Source: Sediminibacterium sp. UBA657
GTDB taxonomy: Bacteria; Bacteroidota; Bacteroidia; Chitinophagales; Chitinophagaceae
Length of the DNA stretch: 64,000 nucleotides
Assembly: GCA_002299885.1 (NCBI GenBank)
Contig: DBOB01000025.1
Location: 1 to 64,000, forward strand
Direction of reading: 5' to 3'
Below, piece after piece: positions 50,903-60,245 of this stretch. The position numbers and the translations under genes were made by a program. The notes under the pieces were generated by a model. It worked only from the letters and a program-made list of their open reading frames with translations. It ran no database searches and was not told the DNA's origin. Within the stretch, counting starts at the first letter, position 1, and each line of letters opens with the position of its first letter.

Positions 50903-50937
50903 AAGATAAGGCCAGAACGATGTTCTGGCCTTATCTT
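50903..50937 (-). terminator. Strong hairpin directly before lysA
   Basis: Perfect 16-bp stem AAGATAAGGCCAGAAC/GTTCTGGCCTTATCTT (50903-50918, 50922-50937), loop GAT. On the minus strand it follows scpB and is followed by TATAGC and the lysA ATG. It has no good T-run. It may stop scpB transcription or control lysA translation. Confidence 0.6.
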
Positions 50938-50949
50938 AGTTCAATATTT

Positions 50950-51639
50950 TTATGAAATATCTCCGGTTTCTTCTTCCGTATTTGGCGTCTCTTCTTGTTC
51001 GTTTTCTTCAGCTAAAGCTTCAGTTGTTTGTTCGAATACGCTATTGTCAGTAAAATCTTCTGGCTTAATCACAGTCGCTTCTACAATCTGGTCGGCCAAT
51101 ACTTCTCTAATCTTTGGTAAGTCCTCGGTTGAGTTAATACCAAAATAGTCCATGAAATTTCTAGAAGTAGAATAGATCAATGGCTTGCCCGGAAGCAATT
51201 CGTTTCGGCCACTAATCACAATCAATTCCTTCTCCAATAATTTTTGCATAGAATAATCACTGTTTACACCTCTAATGGCTTCCACTTCCCCTTTAGTAAT
51301 GGGTTGCTTGTAAGCGATGATGGCTAATGATTCTAATGCAGCATTGGATAAACGCTTCAAAAATTTATCGCCATTTAATTGTGCAATCGTGCTATGGAAA
51401 CTAGGCTTGGTTAAAAACTGCCATCCGCCACCGCTTTGCTTTAATTCAAATGGATAGTATTCTGTGCTGTATTTTTCTTGGATCCCTTCCAACGCAGCTT
51501 CCACTTGTTCAAGCGAGATGCGTTCTTCTAGGAAACCAAAAGCAGTATTGATTAATTCTGTGATATCATTCGCATTCAATGCTTTATCACTTGCAAAAAC
51601 CAAGGCTTCGATATGCGGTATGATTTGACTTATTTCCAT
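50950..51639 (-). CDS. scpB: SMC-Scp complex subunit ScpB
   Basis: Chromosome-segregation protein that works with SMC and ScpA; 229 aa, cytoplasmic. Two winged-helix units are seen: IIPHIEALVFASDKALNANDITEL at the start, and NAALESLAIIAYKQPITKGEVEAIRGVNSDYSMQKLLEKELIVISGRNELLPGKPLIYSTSRNFMDYFGINSTEDLP, a very typical ScpB core. The last about 45 residues are acidic (EENEQEEETPNTEEE-like) and probably disordered. It starts 11 bases after atpG's stop, on the same strand. No scpA or smc gene is present in the window. Confidence 0.94.
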   Translation of the reverse strand: MEISQIIPHIEALVFASDKALNANDITELINTAFGFLEERISLEQVEAALEGIQEKYSTEYYPFELKQSGGGWQFLTKPSFHSTIAQLNGDKFLKRLSNAALESLAIIAYKQPITKGEVEAIRGVNSDYSMQKLLEKELIVISGRNELLPGKPLIYSTSRNFMDYFGINSTEDLPKIREVLADQIVEATVIKPEDFTDNSVFEQTTEALAEENEQEETPNTEEETGDIS

Positions 51640-51650
51640 AATGCTTTTGC

Positions 51651-52520
51651 TTATCCGTTTAATGCAGCTGCACCACTCACGATCTCTGTTAATTCAGTCG
51701 TAATCGCAGCTTGTCTTGCACGGTTATAAGATATTTTCAATGATTTCAACAATTCGTTGGCGTTTTCACTTGCTTTATCCATCGCAGTCATTCTCGCGCC
51801 ATGCTCACTTGCATTGGCATCTAAAACAGCTTTGAATAATTGGGTGTTCAATATTTTAGGCATCAATTCTGCTACTAAAGCTTCCTTTTGTGGTTCAAAA
51901 ATGAAGTCTGTTTTTTTAGCATTCGCTTTCTTTACCATTTTTGGGATAGGTAAGAATGGCTCTGATTTAAATTCTTGTGTTGCTGCATTTTTAAATTCGC
52001 TATACACAATCTCAATGGCATCAAACTCTTTATTCTCAAAGGCTTTCATGGCAGCTTTAGCAGCAGCTTGAACCGTCTCAAATTTCAAGTTTAAGAAAAT
52101 GTCTTTAAAATCTGCATTCGTATTATAACCTAGTTTACTTAAACTCTCATATCCTTTTTTACCAATATTCCAGATGGTCACATTTTGTGTTGGATATTTT
52201 TCTGCGATGGTTGCACGCGTCATTTTTACCAAGTTGGCATTGTATCCACCACATAATCCACGATCAGATGTTACTACAATAAACAACACATTGTTCACTG
52301 TGCGTTGTTCTGCAAGGGCTAAATTCATATCCCCCTCTAAGCTACTAATGATATTGCTTAGCATGTCTTGCAGTTTGCGCGCATAAGGTCTCATTTGGGT
52401 AATGGCATCTTGTGCACGACGTAATTTTGCAGCACTCACCATCTTCATCGCTTTGGTGATTTGCTGTGTACTTTGGGTACTTTTAATCCTGTTTCTAACT
52501 TCTTTTAATTGTCCAGCCAT
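51651..52520 (-). CDS. atpG: ATP synthase F1 subunit gamma
   Basis: Central rotor shaft of the F1F0 ATP synthase; 289 aa. The N-terminal helix MAGQLKEVRNRIKSTQSTQQITKAMKMVSAAKLRRAQ and C-terminal helix with SENANELLKSLKISYNRARQAAITTELTEIVSGAAAL are the conserved coiled-coil pair. VTSDRGLCGGYNANLVK in the globular part fits too. The rest of the atp operon is not in this window: the next upstream gene, on the opposite strand, is secA. So atpG here is either split from the other subunits or at the end of an operon arranged differently. The DNA immediately upstream is a GC-poor spacer with CCCCAATT repeats. Confidence 0.96.
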   Translation of the reverse strand: MAGQLKEVRNRIKSTQSTQQITKAMKMVSAAKLRRAQDAITQMRPYARKLQDMLSNIISSLEGDMNLALAEQRTVNNVLFIVVTSDRGLCGGYNANLVKMTRATIAEKYPTQNVTIWNIGKKGYESLSKLGYNTNADFKDIFLNLKFETVQAAAKAAMKAFENKEFDAIEIVYSEFKNAATQEFKSEPFLPIPKMVKKANAKKTDFIFEPQKEALVAELMPKILNTQLFKAVLDANASEHGARMTAMDKASENANELLKSLKISYNRARQAAITTELTEIVSGAAALNG

Positions 52521-52651
52521 AGTGCTTGTTTATTAGGCGAGCAAAGGTATCATTTTTTACCCAATTTTCCCCTCAAACCCCCTTCAACTTAAATTTTTGC
52601 TCCAACTGGCCTTAAAATCACCAATTCTACCCCAATTCCACCCCAATTACT

Positions 52652-52659
52652 TATCTTTG
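52652..52659 (+). promoter_or_regulatory. -7 box TATCTTTG for secA
   Basis: Exact TAnnTTTG match about 45 bases before the secA ATG. CCCCAATT occurs repeatedly just upstream (52560-52650). No clear -33 TTTG at the usual spacing. Confidence 0.5.
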
Positions 52660-52704
52660 AAGCCCCTTGATTAACAAGGACAAACACCCAATTTTAGCGA
52701 GATT

Positions 52705-55700
52705 ATGTTGCAAATTATCAATAAACTATTTGGCGGATCTAAAAGCGAGAAAGACGTCAAGAAAATACAGTATTTGGTTCCTGTGATCAATGGACATTTT
52801 GAGGCCTATAAAACCCTTAGCCATGACCAATTAAGGAATAAAACAGCCGAGTTTAAATTCCGCATTAAAGAACATCTGCAGTCCATAGACCAAGTGATTG
52901 CGGAGGCTCAAAATAATGCCGAGGCTTTGGATATCGCCGATTTATTAGGTAAAGACGCTATTTACCAAGAGATAGACAAATTAAAAAAAGACCGTGACCA
53001 GGCATTAGAGCAGATTTTGTGGACCATTTTACCCGAGGCATTTGCGGTGGTAAAAGAGGCGGCACGTCGATTTACAGAAAATGAATCTTTAACTGCAACA
53101 GCGACCGACATGGATCGCGACTTGTCCGTTAAAAAAGAATATGTAACCATTCAGGGTGATCAATCTGTTTTCCAAAGTACATGGAAAGCTGCAGGAACGC
53201 CGGTGAGATGGAATATGGTGCATTATGATGTGCAGTTGATTGGTGGTATCGTTTTACACCAAGGAAAAATTGCAGAGATGTCTACAGGAGAGGGAAAGAC
53301 ATTGGTGTCCACCTTGCCTGCCTATTTAAATGCATTGGCGGATGAAGGGGTGCACATTGTTACTGTGAATGATTATTTAGCGAAAAGAGATAGTGAGTGG
53401 AATGGTACTTTGTTTGAGTGGTTGGGAATTACGGTGGATTGTATCGATAAGCATCAACCTAATTCTGAAGAAAGAAGAAACGCCTATAGAGCAGGCATCA
53501 CTTATGGCACCAACAATGAATTTGGATTTGATTATTTAAGAGACAATATGGTGCATTCACCAAACGAAATGGTGCAACGTAAGCATCATTATGCGATGGT
53601 GGATGAGGTGGATAGTGTATTGATTGATGATGCGCGTACGCCATTGATTATTTCTGGTCCAATTGGACATCAAACTGGAGAGCAACAATACTTTCAATTA
53701 AAACCAAGGATTGAACAATTGGTAGATGTACAAAAGAAAGTAGCGAACCAATTTTTGATAGAAGCAAAAAAGAAAATCAGCGAAGGCAATGACGATCCTA
53801 AGGATGGCGGATTAGCACTATACCGTGCTTTCAGGGCTTTGCCTAAAAACGGTGCCTTGATCAAATATTTAAGCGAGCCAGGTATACGTGTTAAATTACA
53901 AAAGGCCGAGAACTATTATTTGGCAGACCAACAAAGAGAAATGCCAATTGTAGACGAGGCTTTGTATTTCCATATTGACGAAAAAAATAATTCAGTTGAA
54001 TTAACAGATAAGGGCTTAGGATTAATCACGGGTGCAGGTGAAGATCCAAATTTCTTTTTACTACCCGATATCAGTGTGGCATTGAATGCAATTGATATTG
54101 ATGTAAATATTCCGGCCGAGCAAAAAATGCAACAAAAAGAAGCGATCATTTCGGAGTATAGTATTAAAGCAGATCGTATTCATACCGTGAATCAATTGTT
54201 GAAGTCTTACACTTTATTTGATAAGGATATTGAGTATGTGGTGATGGATGGTCAAGTGAAGATTGTGGATGAGCAAACGGGTCGTATCATGGAAGGTCGA
54301 CGATATTCAGATGGCTTACACCAAGCAATTGAAGCGAAAGAAAATGTGAAGATCGAAGCTGCAACACAGACTTATGCAACCATCACATTGCAAAACTTTT
54401 TTAGAATGTACCACAAATTAGGTGGTATGACAGGTACTGCAGAAACAGAAGCTGCAGAATTCTGGAGTATTTATAAATTAGACGTGGTCTCTATTCCAAC
54501 CAATATTCCTGCAGTGCGTATAGATGAGCAGGATTTAGTTTTCAAAACCAAGCGTGAAAAATTTGGTGCGGTGATTGAATCTATCGAAGCTTTAAGGGCA
54601 GAAGGTAGACCAGTATTAGTGGGTACCACATCGGTGGAAGTGAGTGAGTTGTTGAGCAGAATGTTGCGTCAAAAAAATATTCCACACAATGTATTGAACG
54701 CAAAACAACATGCTAGAGAAGCGCAAGTAGTTGCTGAGGCTGGATTGACTGGCGCTGTGACCATTGCCACCAACATGGCGGGTCGTGGAACGGATATTAA
54801 ATTAAGCCCCGAAGTAAAAGCAGTAGGTGGTTTAGCGATATTAGGTACAGAACGTCATGACTCTCGTCGTGTAGACAGACAGTTAAGAGGTCGTGCTGGA
54901 AGACAGGGTGACCCGGGTTCTTCTCAATTCTTTGTTTCTTTAGAAGACGATTTAATGCGCATGTTTGGAAGTGAGCGTATTGCTAAAGTGATGGACTTTG
55001 CCGGTTACAAAGAAGGTGAAGTGATTCAGCATAGCATGATCACCAAGTCAATTGAAAGAGCGCAGAAAAAAGTAGAAGAAAATAATTTCGGTGTAAGAAA
55101 GCGTTTGTTGGAATATGATGATGTGATGAACAAACAAAGAACGGTGATTTATAAAAAAAGAAACCATGCTTTGTTTGGCGAACGATTGGCATTAGACTTA
55201 GACAATGCCTTTTATCAAGTGATTGAAAACTTAAGTTTCAATCACAAAACGAACAATGATTTTGAAGGATTAAAATTGGCATTGATTGTACAAGTTGGAT
55301 TAGATACCAAAATCACTAAGGAGGCATTTGCTGCAGCAAAAGAAAATGATTTAGCAGAATCATTGTATCAAGAAGCAGTTGCGCATTATGAGTACAAGAA
55401 AAAAGACATGATGCAAAATAGCATCCCTGTCTTTAAAAATATTAGAACCCAGGAAGGAAAGCATATTGAAAATGTAATTGTCCCAGTGAGTGATGGTAAA
55501 ACAATTTTCAATGTACTAGTGAATCTTGATAAAAATTTAGATACCAAGGGCGCTACGCTAGCGACTGAATTTGAAAAGTCTATTTCACTTAGTTTGATCG
55601 ATGACGCATGGAAAGAACATTTACGTGCGATGGATGATTTAAAACAATCGGTACAAACGGCCACTTATGAGCAAAAAGATCCATTGGTGATTTACAAAAT

Positions 55701-56007
55701 GGAAGCCTTTGAATTGTTTAGAAAAATGGATATCGAGATCAATCATAAAATGGTACAGTTTTTATGTCATGCGCATATTCCTTTGGAAGCAAATGAGGTA
55801 AAAGAAGGGCGTCAACAAAAAACGGATTTAAGTAAGTTGAGTGCGAATAGAACCGAAGATGGCACACCAACCGAGAACGAATACCATGATCCATCCACGC
55901 CTAAACAAGCGCCTATTACGGTGGGTCCAAAAATTGGACGCAATGATCCTTGTCCTTGTGGTAGTGGAAAAAAATACAAAGCTTGTCATGGAAAAGATGC
56001 CGCTTAA
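52705..56007 (+). CDS. secA: Preprotein translocase ATPase SecA
   Basis: Motor that drives unfolded proteins through SecYEG; 1100 aa, longer than the about 900 of E. coli, as usual in Bacteroidota with inserts. Nucleotide site: MSTGEGKTLVSTLPAYLNAL (Walker A), MVDEVDSVLIDDARTPLIISG (DEAD-like box), VLVGTTSVEVSELLSRML, TNMAGRGTDIKLSPEV and RRVDRQLRGRAGRQGDPGSSQFFVSLEDDLM. The C-terminus carries the zinc and SecB-binding motif NDPCPCGSGKKYKACHG. An extra stretch about 320-480 (KPRIEQLVDVQKK to the LPDISVALN region) is the insert. It starts a plus-strand run that continues with overlapping deoC. Confidence 0.97.
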   Translation: MLQIINKLFGGSKSEKDVKKIQYLVPVINGHFEAYKTLSHDQLRNKTAEFKFRIKEHLQSIDQVIAEAQNNAEALDIADLLGKDAIYQEIDKLKKDRDQALEQILWTILPEAFAVVKEAARRFTENESLTATATDMDRDLSVKKEYVTIQGDQSVFQSTWKAAGTPVRWNMVHYDVQLIGGIVLHQGKIAEMSTGEGKTLVSTLPAYLNALADEGVHIVTVNDYLAKRDSEWNGTLFEWLGITVDCIDKHQPNSEERRNAYRAGITYGTNNEFGFDYLRDNMVHSPNEMVQRKHHYAMVDEVDSVLIDDARTPLIISGPIGHQTGEQQYFQLKPRIEQLVDVQKKVANQFLIEAKKKISEGNDDPKDGGLALYRAFRALPKNGALIKYLSEPGIRVKLQKAENYYLADQQREMPIVDEALYFHIDEKNNSVELTDKGLGLITGAGEDPNFFLLPDISVALNAIDIDVNIPAEQKMQQKEAIISEYSIKADRIHTVNQLLKSYTLFDKDIEYVVMDGQVKIVDEQTGRIMEGRRYSDGLHQAIEAKENVKIEAATQTYATITLQNFFRMYHKLGGMTGTAETEAAEFWSIYKLDVVSIPTNIPAVRIDEQDLVFKTKREKFGAVIESIEALRAEGRPVLVGTTSVEVSELLSRMLRQKNIPHNVLNAKQHAREAQVVAEAGLTGAVTIATNMAGRGTDIKLSPEVKAVGGLAILGTERHDSRRVDRQLRGRAGRQGDPGSSQFFVSLEDDLMRMFGSERIAKVMDFAGYKEGEVIQHSMITKSIERAQKKVEENNFGVRKRLLEYDDVMNKQRTVIYKKRNHALFGERLALDLDNAFYQVIENLSFNHKTNNDFEGLKLALIVQVGLDTKITKEAFAAAKENDLAESLYQEAVAHYEYKKKDMMQNSIPVFKNIRTQEGKHIENVIVPVSDGKTIFNVLVNLDKNLDTKGATLATEFEKSISLSLIDDAWKEHLRAMDDLKQSVQTATYEQKDPLVIYKMEAFELFRKMDIEINHKMVQFLCHAHIPLEANEVKEGRQQKTDLSKLSANRTEDGTPTENEYHDPSTPKQAPITVGPKIGRNDPCPCGSGKKYKACHGKDAA

Positions 56008-56674
56008 TAAATACATCGATCACACAATACTAAAACCAACTTGCTTGGTTGCAGACATCCATAAAGTTTGTGAAGAAGCAAAAATGTATGCATTTGCAGC
56101 AGTATGTGTGCCGCCTAATTTTGTAAAATTGGCAAAAGAATTAACAGCAGGATCTGATGTGAAAGTAGCTACCGTGATAGGATTCCCATTTGGTTATAGT
56201 GCTACAGAGGCAAAGATTGCAGAAATTATTTTAGCCATGGTGGATGGCGCAGACGAGTTAGATGTGGTGGCTAATATTTCGGCGATTAAAAACGGTGATT
56301 GGATGGCTATTGCCGATGAGATTAACCATATCATGCCTGTGATTCGTTCTAAGGGTAAGATTGTAAAAATCATTATTGAATCTGGCGTCTTAACAGACGA
56401 CGAGATCATAAAGTGTTGTGATATTTATGGCATAGCAGGTATTGATTATTTAAAGACGTCCACAGGCTATGCAGAAAAAGGAGCAAGTGTAGAAGCGGTA
56501 AAATTGTTCAGAAAATATTTACCAGAAAATGTGCAAATCAAAGCCTCTGGTGGTATAAGAGACTATGCAACTACAAAATTAATGATCGAAGCAGGCGCCA
56601 ACCGTATTGGTTGTAGTGCAGGAGTAGCTATTGTTACAGGCGCACAAGTTGATCAATCAAAAAGTAATTATTAA
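55997..56674 (+). CDS. deoC: Deoxyribose-phosphate aldolase
   Basis: Splits 2-deoxyribose 5-phosphate into glyceraldehyde 3-phosphate and acetaldehyde in nucleoside breakdown; 225 aa, class I aldolase barrel. YIDHTILKPTCLVADIHKVCEEA at the start, ATVIGFPFGYSATEAKIAE, VDGADELDVVANI, KIIIESGVLTDDEI, the Schiff-base Lys in GIDYLKTSTGYAEKGAS and IKASGGIRDY. ATG at 55997 (or 55988) overlaps the 3' end of secA by 11 bases, so translation is coupled. The purine-like GGAAAAG just before it could serve as a weak ribosome site. The M20 amidohydrolase gene starts three bases after its stop. Confidence 0.94.
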   Translation: MPLNKYIDHTILKPTCLVADIHKVCEEAKMYAFAAVCVPPNFVKLAKELTAGSDVKVATVIGFPFGYSATEAKIAEIILAMVDGADELDVVANISAIKNGDWMAIADEINHIMPVIRSKGKIVKIIIESGVLTDDEIIKCCDIYGIAGIDYLKTSTGYAEKGASVEAVKLFRKYLPENVQIKASGGIRDYATTKLMIEAGANRIGCSAGVAIVTGAQVDQSKSNY

Positions 56675-56677
56675 GCC

Positions 56678-57853
56678 ATGTTACTCGATAAAATTAAAGC
56701 CTTAGCAGCGGAGCATCAAGTAGACAACATTGCTACAAGAAGACATTTGCATGCAAATCCAGAATTAAGTTACCAAGAGTTTGAAACAAGCAAATATGTG
56801 CAAGCACGATTAACAGAAATTGGTATTCCATTTACAGTGATTGCCACCACAGGGGTTTTAGGAATTATTGAAGGAAAAAATCCTACTAAGCGTGTGATTG
56901 CTTTGCGTGCAGATATGGATGCACTTCCAATTTTAGAAGAAAATAAAATTGATTATAAGTCTACCAATGAAGGTGTGATGCACGCATGCGGACACGATGT
57001 GCATACCACCATTTTATTGGGTGCTGCAAAAGTTTTATGGACATTAAGAGATGAATTTGAAGGCACGATTAAATTATTATTTCAACCAGGTGAAGAAAAA
57101 AATCCTGGTGGAGCAAGCTATATGATTCGTGATGGCGCACTAGAAAATCCAAAGCCTCAAGGAATTGTTGGTTTACATGTGCATCCAGGATTGAATGAAG
57201 GAAAACTAAGTTTTAGAAAAGGACGTGTGATGGCGAGTGCAGACGAATTGTATGTTAGTATCAAAGGTCCAGGTGGACATGCTGCAACACCGCATCAAAC
57301 AGTAGACACTATTTTAGTGGCTGCGCAGTTGATCCAAAGTTTACAAACTATTATTTCTAGAAACAGAAATCCTCAAAATCCTTCTGTATTATCAATCTGT
57401 TCTATTCATGGCGGAAACACCACTAATGTGATTCCAAGTGAAGTAAAATTAATGGGCACTTTTAGAGCCATGGATGAAGTATGGCGTTTTAAAGCACATG
57501 AATTAATGCTACAACAAGCAAAAGGACTAGCTTTAGCAACTGGTGCTGAAATTGATTTTAGAGTAGATGTTGGTTATCCAACTGTGGACAATGAACCAAT
57601 GATTACAGAAGCCGCATGGAAATTGGCAGATGAATACATGGGCAAGGAAAATGTAGAAGAAACAGAAAAAAGAATGGGTGCCGAAGATTTTGGATATTAT
57701 TCACAAGTGATACCAGGTTGTTTTTTCCGCTTAGGCGTAAGAAATGAATCGGCTGGTATTGTGCATAATGTGCATACACCTCATTTTAATATAGATGAAG
57801 CTGCCATCCAACAAGGTGTAGGCATGATGGCTTGGCTTGGCGCACAGTTATAA
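56678..57853 (+). CDS. M20-family amidohydrolase (IAA-amino acid hydrolase/HipO type)
   Basis: A 391-aa cytoplasmic metal amidohydrolase that removes acyl groups from amino acids. Motifs: ATRRHLHANPELSYQEFETS, ALRADMDALPILEENK, VMHACGHDVHTTILLGA (metal ligands), LLFQPGEEKNPGGASYMIRDG (catalytic Glu pair), GLHVHPGLNEGKL, GPGGHAATPHQTVDTI, RMGAEDFGYYSQV and HNVHTPHFNIDEA. All ligands are present. Substrates in the family include N-acetyl-amino acids, hippurate and indole-acetyl-amino acids. The tight gap to deoC and about 27 bases to maeB suggest one transcript. Confidence 0.92.
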   Translation: MLLDKIKALAAEHQVDNIATRRHLHANPELSYQEFETSKYVQARLTEIGIPFTVIATTGVLGIIEGKNPTKRVIALRADMDALPILEENKIDYKSTNEGVMHACGHDVHTTILLGAAKVLWTLRDEFEGTIKLLFQPGEEKNPGGASYMIRDGALENPKPQGIVGLHVHPGLNEGKLSFRKGRVMASADELYVSIKGPGGHAATPHQTVDTILVAAQLIQSLQTIISRNRNPQNPSVLSICSIHGGNTTNVIPSEVKLMGTFRAMDEVWRFKAHELMLQQAKGLALATGAEIDFRVDVGYPTVDNEPMITEAAWKLADEYMGKENVEETEKRMGAEDFGYYSQVIPGCFFRLGVRNESAGIVHNVHTPHFNIDEAAIQQGVGMMAWLGAQL

Positions 57854-57880
57854 ATAAATTTTCATTTTAAATTTTTTTCC

Positions 57881-60232
57881 ATGGGAGATAATACAAATAG
57901 AGACAAATTAAGAAGAGAACAAGCCTTAGAATACCATGCTGGCGGAAGACCCGGTAAGATCGAAGTAGTTCCTACAAAAGAGGCAAAAACTCAAAAAGAT
58001 TTATCCCTTGCGTATAGTCCTGGTGTGGCAATTCCATGTACCGAGATCAAAAATAATCCGGCCGATGTATACAAGTATACCGCTAAAGGCAATTTAGTGG
58101 GTGTTATTACCAATGGGTCTGCTGTATTAGGTTTAGGTAATATTGGCGCTTTGGCAAGTAAGCCAGTCATGGAAGGCAAGGCCGTATTGTTTAAAATATT
58201 TGCAGACATCGATGTATTTGATATCGAGATCAATGAATCAGATCCAGACAAATTTGTAGAAATCGTAAAATCCTTAGAGCCAACATTTGGTGGGATCAAT
58301 TTGGAAGATATTAAAGCCCCAGAATGTTTTTACATTGAACAGCGTTTAAGAGATGAGATGAATATTCCAGTGATGCATGATGACCAACATGGTACAGCAA
58401 TTATTAGTAGTGCTGCCTTGTTGAATGCATTAACATTACAAAAGAAAAAAATTGAAAGGGCAAAATTTGTAGTCAATGGTGCAGGAGCCGCAGCGATGGC
58501 TTGTATTAAATTATATGTGGCATTGGGTGCACGTTACGAAAACTTTACACTATTTGATAAAGACGGAGTATTGCATCAAGGCAGAACAGATTTAGGTGCA
58601 GACAGAAAACCATTTGCAATTAAGTCAGATAAAATGACTTTAGTAGAAGCGATGAAATCCGCTGATGTATTTTTAGGATTAAGCGTAGGGAATGTTGTTA
58701 CCAAGGAAATGATTGCATCCATGCCTAAAAATCCAGTCGTATTTGCACTAGCCAATCCTGATCCAGAAATTGGATATGAAGAAGCAGCATCTGTGCGTAA
58801 GGATATCATTATGGCAACTGGAAGAACAGATTTTCCAAACCAAGTTAACAATGTGCTTGGCTTCCCTTATATCTTTAGAGGTGCATTAGACGTGCGTGCA
58901 TCTGCTATCAATGAAGCAATGAAATTAGCTGCTGTAAAAGCATTGGCTGAATTAGCAAAAACAGCTGTGCCTGATATGGTGAATATGGCGTACAACCAAA
59001 CAAATTTATCTTTTGGTCCTGAATATATCATTCCAAAACCATTGGATCCAAGATTATTGAGCACCGTGGCACCTGCAGTGGCAAAAGCGGCAGTTGAATC
59101 TGGTGTAGCACAACAATCAATTACCAATTGGGCTGAATACGAGTTGAGTTTAAATAAACGTTTAGGATTAGACAATCAAATGATACGTTTAATCAGTAAC
59201 AAAGCGCGACGTGATCCAAAGCGTTTGGTATTTGCAGATGCAGAAAACATTAAAATTTTAAAAGCGGCAAGTATTATCTATGATGATGGCATTGCTTATC
59301 CAATCCTTTTGGGTAATGAAGCGCGCATCAAAAATATTGCTGCTGAAAATAATATAGACATTAATGATTTACCAATCATTGATGTAAGAAGTGACGAAAT
59401 GGAAGCGAAACGCGAGTTCTTTGGTTCTTTATTGTTCCAAAAAAGACAACGCAAGGGGATCAATAAATATGAGAGCTCAAAATTAATGCGTACGCAAAAT
59501 TATTTTGGTGCGATGATGGTGGAAACTGGAGAAGCAGACTCCATGTTGTCTGGGCTTACACGAAATTATGCAGATGGTATCAAGCCAGCATTACAAATTA
59601 TTGGCGTGGACGAAGGTGTGAAGAAGATTGCTGGAATGTATATCCTTCTAACAAAGAAAGGACCATTGTTCTTAGCAGATACTACAGTGAACATTAGTCC
59701 AACAGCCGAAGAGTTGGCCGACATTACTTTATTGGTTGCTAAGGAAGTAAGAAATTTCAATATGGAACCACGTGTTGCCATGTTGAGTTATTCCAACTTT
59801 GGAAGTAGTGATACGCCGGAAGCAAGATTGGTAGCAGAAGCTTCTAAAATTGTAAAGCAAAAAAATCCTTCATTAATTGTAGACGGAGAGATGCAGGGCA
59901 TGCTAGCTTTTAATAAAGATATATTGAAAGAAAATTATCCATTTAGTGATTTAGTGGATGCGGACGTGAACGTTTTAATTTTCCCAAATTTAACAGCAGG
60001 TAATATTGCGTATCATTTACTAAAAGAGATTGGCGGAATCGATGTCATAGGTCCTATTTTATTGGGCATGAAAAAGCCAGTGAATGTGTTGCAATTAGGA
60101 TCAACTGTGCATAATATCATCAATATGGCTACCGTAGCCGTGGTGGATGCACAGTTAAAAACAAGAATAGATACAACGACAGAAGTTGAAAGAACAAGCT
60201 GGTGGAAGAAATTGAAAAAGAAAAAGAAATAG
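57881..60232 (+). CDS. maeB: NADP-dependent malic enzyme, fused to a phosphotransacetylase-like domain
   Basis: Oxidative decarboxylation of malate to pyruvate, yielding NADPH; 783 aa, cytoplasmic. The malic part (about 1-430) has EYHAGGRPGKIEVVPTKE, AYSPGVAIPCTEIKNNP, HDDQHGTAIISSAALLNAL, the Rossmann VNGAGAAAMACIKLYVALGA and IMATGRTDFPNQVNN. The C-terminal part (about 440-770) is phosphotransacetylase-like (GNEARIKNIAAENNIDINDLP, ESSKLMRTQNYFGAMMVETGEADSMLSG, GEMQGMLAFN, NLTAGNIAYHLLKEIGG, GPILLGMKKPVNVLQLGS), often catalytically silent and thought to sense acetyl-CoA. It ends with a very basic KKLKKKKK. Together with mdh in this window it handles malate. Confidence 0.94.
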   Translation: MGDNTNRDKLRREQALEYHAGGRPGKIEVVPTKEAKTQKDLSLAYSPGVAIPCTEIKNNPADVYKYTAKGNLVGVITNGSAVLGLGNIGALASKPVMEGKAVLFKIFADIDVFDIEINESDPDKFVEIVKSLEPTFGGINLEDIKAPECFYIEQRLRDEMNIPVMHDDQHGTAIISSAALLNALTLQKKKIERAKFVVNGAGAAAMACIKLYVALGARYENFTLFDKDGVLHQGRTDLGADRKPFAIKSDKMTLVEAMKSADVFLGLSVGNVVTKEMIASMPKNPVVFALANPDPEIGYEEAASVRKDIIMATGRTDFPNQVNNVLGFPYIFRGALDVRASAINEAMKLAAVKALAELAKTAVPDMVNMAYNQTNLSFGPEYIIPKPLDPRLLSTVAPAVAKAAVESGVAQQSITNWAEYELSLNKRLGLDNQMIRLISNKARRDPKRLVFADAENIKILKAASIIYDDGIAYPILLGNEARIKNIAAENNIDINDLPIIDVRSDEMEAKREFFGSLLFQKRQRKGINKYESSKLMRTQNYFGAMMVETGEADSMLSGLTRNYADGIKPALQIIGVDEGVKKIAGMYILLTKKGPLFLADTTVNISPTAEELADITLLVAKEVRNFNMEPRVAMLSYSNFGSSDTPEARLVAEASKIVKQKNPSLIVDGEMQGMLAFNKDILKENYPFSDLVDADVNVLIFPNLTAGNIAYHLLKEIGGIDVIGPILLGMKKPVNVLQLGSTVHNIINMATVAVVDAQLKTRIDTTTEVERTSWWKKLKKKKK

Positions 60233-60245
60233 TTAAAATATACCC

